A stretch of DNA of 64,000 bases. Origin: Gordionus sp. m RMFG-2023 (Eukaryota; Nematomorpha; Gordioida; Chordodea; Parachordodidae). Each line of letters opens with the position of its first letter. Positions within the stretch are counted from its first letter, which is position 1. The notes beneath the pieces were generated by a model that made no database searches, was not told the origin of the DNA, and saw nothing but the letters and a program-made list of their open reading frames with translations. Below, piece after piece: positions 60,401-64,000 of this stretch. The stretch is from NCBI RefSeq assembly GCF_954871325.1, contig NC_088776.1, forward strand, positions 9,307,985-9,371,984, in the 5' to 3' direction. The translations under genes were made by a program, and so were the position numbers.

Positions 60401-63069
60401 CTACTCAAATAGAATTATCCCCTTCATATCCAGAAGTAAGCTTATTTGGTTTTATACCTTTTCTCTCATTATTAATATATGTCATGCTAAATTCGTCAAT
60501 TCAAGTTGCAGTCTTAGAGCTAACAACTTTGCAAAATTGGTATTGTTTTATATATTATTTTATGTTTTGGAAATTTAAAAAAACAGTATTACATTAGTAT
60601 ACAATGCACTTGTTATTTATCTATTATTAACTGATTTCGGTCAGGATAAAAAAAATAGGAATTTACGACATACCAGGGATCATGCGAGCCATAAAAGGCA
60701 AACTGCAATAAAATCAAGATTACTTGATATTATTAATAAATAATATCTCATTTTATTCCTCTTACCCGGAGCCTAAAATATTTACAATATTTGTATATAT
60801 AATATTTAAAAAAAATGATAATTTCTGGTCATATAAAATTAGTCCGAAAGCTAGTTCCAAACCCTCGTTATCACTTAAAATATAATTTATGGTAGTTTAT
60901 ACTTTTTTTTCAAATAAATGATAATTTTATATAAAATAGGTTACTAATCTTTTATATAAATGTAGTTAGTAGAAAATTAAATCCCTCTATATATTTTTTT
61001 TAAAAAAGAATAGAACGGCAACTTAAATCCATATCTGGTCAAGGAAATTTTTATATGAGATCCAATGTATAATATTTTTATAGCCGCATATGCATAATAT
61101 AGGTTAGAGATGATGAGCAATGCACCCGCCCTTACCTATGAAATTTTTTTTTGAGCTGCCGAGAAATAAATATTTGGAAAAATAAATTTGAGGAATTTTA
61201 ATGTTTCATAGATGTGATAATCCATAAAGTAATAGTGTTTTTAATCTAATCACTCTCCAAGATTATGAATAGTTGTTTATTCTGGCGTTCAACAACATAT
61301 AATTTGGCTTAGGCTTTGAATAAAAACAGGGCCAACAGAGCTATAGTGAAAAATTAAAACTGAGCCGAGCCGGGCATAAATTTGGACAGATGGGATCGGA
61401 CATTAACAAAATTATTGCCTAGTTAGGCCGGGTCCGAAAACTTTGCTATTTGCAGACCTCTATACAGTAAAACCTGTTTTTTGGCCACCCGAGAGGACTA
61501 AATTTTTTTCCCAACTTAGAAATTTTTCCCAATTTGTCAACATAATTTTTGTCAAATTAGTGAGTCAAGTTCCCATATTAGACAAGTTTACTGTATATAT
61601 TCTTGGTAAAATAAAAAATAATCATTTCCCTTTCGTAAAAATAAAATGATAAACAGAATCTTTCTGTTGATTTGGACAAAACAATCAGTTTAAATTTAAC
61701 TTTCTAAACATACGTTTAATGTATATTTTTCAAGTTAAAACTTTTGGGTGGGAGGCTCAGGCCATAAAAATTAAATTAAAATTTTCAGGGCAGGCTTAAA
61801 AAATATTTAATTTTGGCTTAAAAAAATTAATTAAAATTTTGGGCTTATCTCTAAAATAAAGATTTACATATCTGCAGGACTCATGTTGGAGTAGGCCAAT
61901 TTGCATTAAATTATAGTTATATTAACAGCTACAAATTTTGATCTAGGTGGTTAATTCACGCACCATTCTATAGGAAAGATTTTACTTGTTACGAACAAAC
62001 TGCCGTATTTACTATGATAACTTATCAATACGTCTATTTGATTATAGCCTATTTCGAAGGCAAACCTCATCGCCAACCCATGCATAAAAATTGTAAATTT
62101 AATCCTATATATAATGTATTAAATTATAAATAAATACTTTATATAAAAAACAGACGCCCTTATTACATATATTTTGGTGTTGATCGCATTTATTATTTTT
62201 CTCACTTTAGCGAATGAAACCGTTATGCACAAATGGTTATATGTAAATTTAAATATATTAAATATACATTTTTTTATCCTAAATCGTATTAGTACCGCAC
62301 TTTTCCATCAAAAGTATATAGATTACAAGTTTTTGGTGCTGCATTATTTAATGGATTTTTAATGATTATTGCAAAAGTAATCATAATTTTCATATTAATT
62401 TTTTTTTTAAATCAAAATAAATATCGTATCCATCATATTGCGAATTCGTTGATTTTTAAAATAACAAAACTCAAGGAAATTTTTTAATGGATGAAATATA
62501 TTTACTAGTGTGTAGCATCAAAGGTTAGAAAGATATGGCTTGGGTTAATTGAAGGTTTTAAAGATATGGGTTTGGGTTAAGATATATTAAATATGGTTTA
62601 AATGTGATCATTTTAATTAATAATTTGTCAAATCTGACAGGTCTTGTGATTAAGAATAATTTCATTGAGTTGAATCATAATCAAAAAATAAGGCAAGCAG
62701 AAACTTTACATAATTTATAACTGTTTAAAGGCTAATCCTATCCACTACTCTCATTTAATCAACACTAGAGGTGATACGAGGTGATACTTATGATAATTAA
62801 AATATTAATTTTTTTCAATAAAAAAATTTTTTTAATCGAAATCTAAACGGAAAAGTCAAAAAATCTCATATTATACAAATTTAACTTTTCAAATATATAT
62901 CCAGTTTTATGCATATCATGATAAAGGATTGCATGATAAATTGTCGCGTGTTCGGGTTCTCGCGTATGAAAGTGTAAGGTTATCAAATAACTGGCATGAT
63001 GAAGTATCTCCGAACCAAATAATTTATAGTCATATCCAGTGTACTATTAAGTTGGGTTTTCCGCCATAA
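45438..63069 (+). CDS. P5B-type (ATP13A-like) transport ATPase, at least 26 exons
   Basis: Exons in phase: 45438-45457 (ATG), 45517-45580, 45668-45835, [linker not firmly placed], 50480-50614, 52686-52752, 53881-53984, 54045-54209, 54284-54429, 54486-54686, 54752-54819, 54872-55016, 55508-55576, 55632-55785, 58418-58544, 59231-59355, 59399-59568, 59618-59737, 59792-59914, 59954-60063, 60124-60220, 60270-60342, 60389-60539, 61947-62092, 62154-62242, 62293-62376, 62905-63069 (TAA). About 1,030 codons are placed; the family usually has 1,100-1,250. Visible landmarks: IHGFKTHKVRDIF and FHWKPLWKL (N-terminal domain), LVPGDLLNIP, SEAMLTGESM (A domain), AVSPALPA (TM4), FDK|TGTLTE with catalytic Asp, split by an intron, FPFESELQRMS and CKGSPE (N domain), TGDGMHT, CGDGSNDC (P domain hinge), then six C-terminal membrane segments. 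P5B pumps move polyamines or related cations out of late endosomes/lysosomes. Odd: SPALP for PPALP, and TGDG for TGDN. Confidence 0.88.
47244..47510. repeat. Four-copy tandem repeat, period about 65-72 bases, in ATPase intron
   Basis: Each unit has ATTTAGAATA(A/T)TTTCA(T/C)GAATTTATTTTATTC(C/T)AAAT. Starts are near 47247, 47312, 47381 and 47453. The units have diverged by substitutions and small indels. Confidence 0.8.
48196..48370. repeat. MITE-like inverted-repeat element, third copy
   Basis: GGTCCAAACCTTTCTGCCAT and TTTGAGCAAAATATCTCGG match 17290-17325. The arms ATACCCCGATTTAGATTTGA and CATAAATGGGCTGTTTTTAA are degraded inverted repeats. It lies in the ATPase intron. Confidence 0.55.
49391..49472 (+). 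other. Candidate ATPase linker exon
   Basis: The open stretch IESTIDLEELIRMEEIDTSD, then ENSRLK, lies between an AAG acceptor and a GTATAT donor. Composition and position suit the variable cytosolic linker of the ATPase between WKPLW and the ITPFPIYQLF helix. The incoming splice phase (2) does not match exon 45668-45835 directly, so another exon would have to lie between. Confidence 0.35.
49530..49613 (+). other. Candidate ATPase linker exon with an LT..E...R motif
   Basis: An open frame reads HKMYINKSRELTIDEMNLER. LTIDEMNLERHI resembles the LT..E...RR..YG stretch that precedes the third membrane segment in P5B ATPases. Borders cannot be fixed, and the YG.N part that should follow is not seen. 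Confidence 0.3.
50615..52685. other. ATPase intron
   Basis: It contains an unrecognised open frame at 50815-51054 (not called), a local direct repeat GGGGGTATACAATTACGATT / GGGAGTATACAATTACGATT at 51337-51380, and the GGCCCGG MITE at 51545-51863. Confidence 0.5.
51545..51863. mobile_element. GGCCCGG-type hAT MITE, left end degraded
   Basis: It includes TTGCCAGCCCGGCCCAAACC, ATCAGCCTGGCCGAAT, AAGGCCCAGTCGAACCC, GGGGCGGGTACGGGCC and the right end TTTTGCAGATCTCTA. Same family as the elements at 34459, 55147 and 61105. Confidence 0.6.
53161..53423. repeat. 127-base tandem repeat, two copies plus a stub
   Basis: Copies begin ATGAGCATTTCATATAGTAT at 53161 and 53288; a third starts at 53414 and stops after about ten bases. 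They are nearly identical, so the expansion is recent. It lies in the intron before the LVPGD exon of the ATPase. Confidence 0.92.
55028..55137. mobile_element. Short Tc1/mariner-superfamily MITE (pogo/Tigger-like ends)
   Basis: It starts TACAGTAAAACATGTC and ends GACAAGTTTTACTGTA, with no coding capacity. It begins 12 bases after the 3' end of exon 54872-55016, so it sits almost at the splice donor. A relative lies at 61463-61595. Confidence 0.75.
55147..55461. mobile_element. GGCCCGG-type hAT MITE, complete
   Basis: It starts TAGAGATCTGCAATGTCTGG and ends CCATTTGCAGACCTCTA, a terminal inverted repeat of about 14-16 bases. GGCCGG-rich subterminal motifs and an AT-rich centre with GATAATCCATAAA are shared with 61105-61462. 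With the preceding MITE it nearly fills the intron 55017-55507. Confidence 0.75.
55786..58417. other. Largest C-terminal-half intron of the ATPase
   Basis: It holds a (GGAA)n tract at 56071-56089, the small dispersed repeat at 56110-56160 (ACCCTATTTTGGTTTGTTTT), and a block at 56522-56640 (GCATGCGAGCCTTAAAAGGC) that recurs at 60670-60780 in another intron. No gene is supported inside. Confidence 0.55.
58590..58815. mobile_element. Fold-back MITE in ATPase intron
   Basis: The left end GTTAGCGTCAATGTG and the right end CATCGAAGCTAAC are inverted repeats. The two halves carry TTAAAATCTGATTTTACCG and its inverted relative, so most of the element can fold on itself. Half-length relatives occur in units A (8115-8220) and B (12680-12785), sharing ATTCCAGCATGTTTAGAAT. 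Confidence 0.65.
60664..60785. repeat. Dispersed repeat, partner of 56522-56640
   Basis: ATCATGCGAGCCATAAAAGGCA and TAATATCTCATTTTATTC align with the partner in the same order. Both copies lie in introns of the same gene. Confidence 0.65.
61105..61462. mobile_element. GGCCCGG-type hAT MITE
   Basis: It starts TAGAGATGATGAGCAATGCA and ends CTATTTGCAGACCTCTA. The centre has GATAATCCATAAAGTAAT and TTCAACAACATATAAT, matching 55147-55461. GCCGAGCCGGGC and TTAGGCCGGGTCC mark the subterminal region. Confidence 0.65.
61463..61595. mobile_element. Short Tc1/mariner-superfamily MITE (pogo/Tigger-like ends)
   Basis: TACAGTAAAACCTGTTTTTT to GACAAGTTTACTGTA, abutting the right end of the hAT MITE with TA at the junction. 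Same family as 55028-55137. In both places the two MITE families lie side by side. Confidence 0.75.
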
Positions 63070-64000
63070 ATTTTATTAAAGGTCTTTAGGTCTGTTTTAA
63101 GCATATAGCTATATTATATTTTCATAAAAATAATTTTGGGTGTAAGCTTATTTTTATCTATAAATACTGACCTATAATTGTTATTTTGAAAAGTCATAAA
63201 CTTCTGCTAATTTTTTTTTGAAATTCTTCTTTATAGTGATATAATATTAAATATATTTGGGGGAGAGGGAGTTGGAGGGGATGGGGGGGGGGGTGTAGGG
63301 GCGAAAATACTTAGATTAAAATTATATTTAAGAGAACAAGCAAATTTTAGTATTTGGCACGGCGCCTAGAAAAATTATAAGTAAATTATCTGTTTATTAC
63401 CACAATCTATTTTTTTAATTCATAAGCTTGGTCATGGAGAAAAAGTTGTTTAATCTCTTCATTAGGAAGTTGCAAAAATTTCTCAAATACGTTTTTCTGT
63501 TAATTTCTCCTAATTTTTAAATTATATTTCCTCCGATGTTACAAGCAATTTATTTAATCACTCAATTATAATGCACGGTATCTTACAAAATTGATTATAA
63601 TTTAGAGGATAGATATTCCCCATGCTGGTAAAAATTTTAAGAAAAATTATGTAAAATTGTAATTTATATAGCTAAAAGGATTTAATTTAAAGTTGGTTCT
63701 TAAATCGTTTTTAAATTTGATTTTGTTAAAAATATTACCCAATAGGTGTAGAAACCCTATCATATTAAGTGGGTAGTCTGTGCAATTTTTATCAAAACGT
63801 CACAATCCATAATTGTTGGAATTGAATCTACAAAATACCATGAGATAGCACAAATATTTACCTAAAGTTATACATTGATAAATTTTTTTAAATATTTATA
63901 AATTTTTCTCAAAATTGATTCTTGCAAAGTAAATTTTTGCCCCCCCCCTCTTTAACTAATATGATTAATACCTTCTAAAAATATATTTAAACATAAAAAT
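63070..64000. other. 3' flank of the ATPase
   Basis: No further gene is seen. A G-rich tract at 63259-63300 includes a run of nine G. The rest is AT-rich without a recognised element. Confidence 0.45.

Overview
The window is strongly AT-rich nuclear DNA from a eukaryote, almost certainly an invertebrate animal. It holds intron-containing genes with GT-AG introns of about 40-130 bases next to introns of several kb, a single-exon GPCR, antistasin-type cysteine-rich secreted peptides, a P5-type cation ATPase, and animal-type transposons (MULE/FLYWCH, hAT, a Ginger-like integrase transposon, an RTE-like LINE). I cannot name the species. The fast-evolving proteins and decayed repeats would fit a derived or parasitic invertebrate, but that is inference.

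Layout. 1-800: broken MULE transposase in two pieces of opposite orientation. 1302-6012: the last five exons of a gene for a coiled-coil, Ser-rich protein, with an RTE-like LINE fragment in one intron. 6190-37500: a tandem gene cluster of tiny secreted peptides. Each has a signal-peptide exon, a phase-1 intron and a second exon with one six-cysteine antistasin-like domain. Five copies look whole (starts at 7354, 11952, 15984, 18652, 24518). At least five more are decayed exons (near 15100, 27230, 30240, 34120, 37450). The cluster is interrupted by two internally deleted hAT elements, MITEs, fossil reverse-transcriptase pieces, a 2.6-kb Ginger-like transposon with perfect 70-base terminal inverted repeats, and arrays of a roughly 270-280-base satellite-like repeat. 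40249-41493: an intact, intronless, divergent rhodopsin-type GPCR. 42400-43140: unrecognised decayed coding-like sequence. 45438-63069: a P5B-type (ATP13A-like) transport ATPase that I could follow from start to stop through 26 exons with consistent splice phase. One stretch of linker between the first and second membrane blocks is only tentatively placed. Its introns are packed with MITEs and tandem repeats. 63070-64000: nothing recognisable.

The genes do not form a pathway. The coherent biology is the peptide cluster: repeated duplication of a secreted-peptide gene with a conserved signal exon, a diversifying cysteine exon and a shared upstream motif. The ATPase is notable for altered forms of two motifs that are usually invariant in its family.
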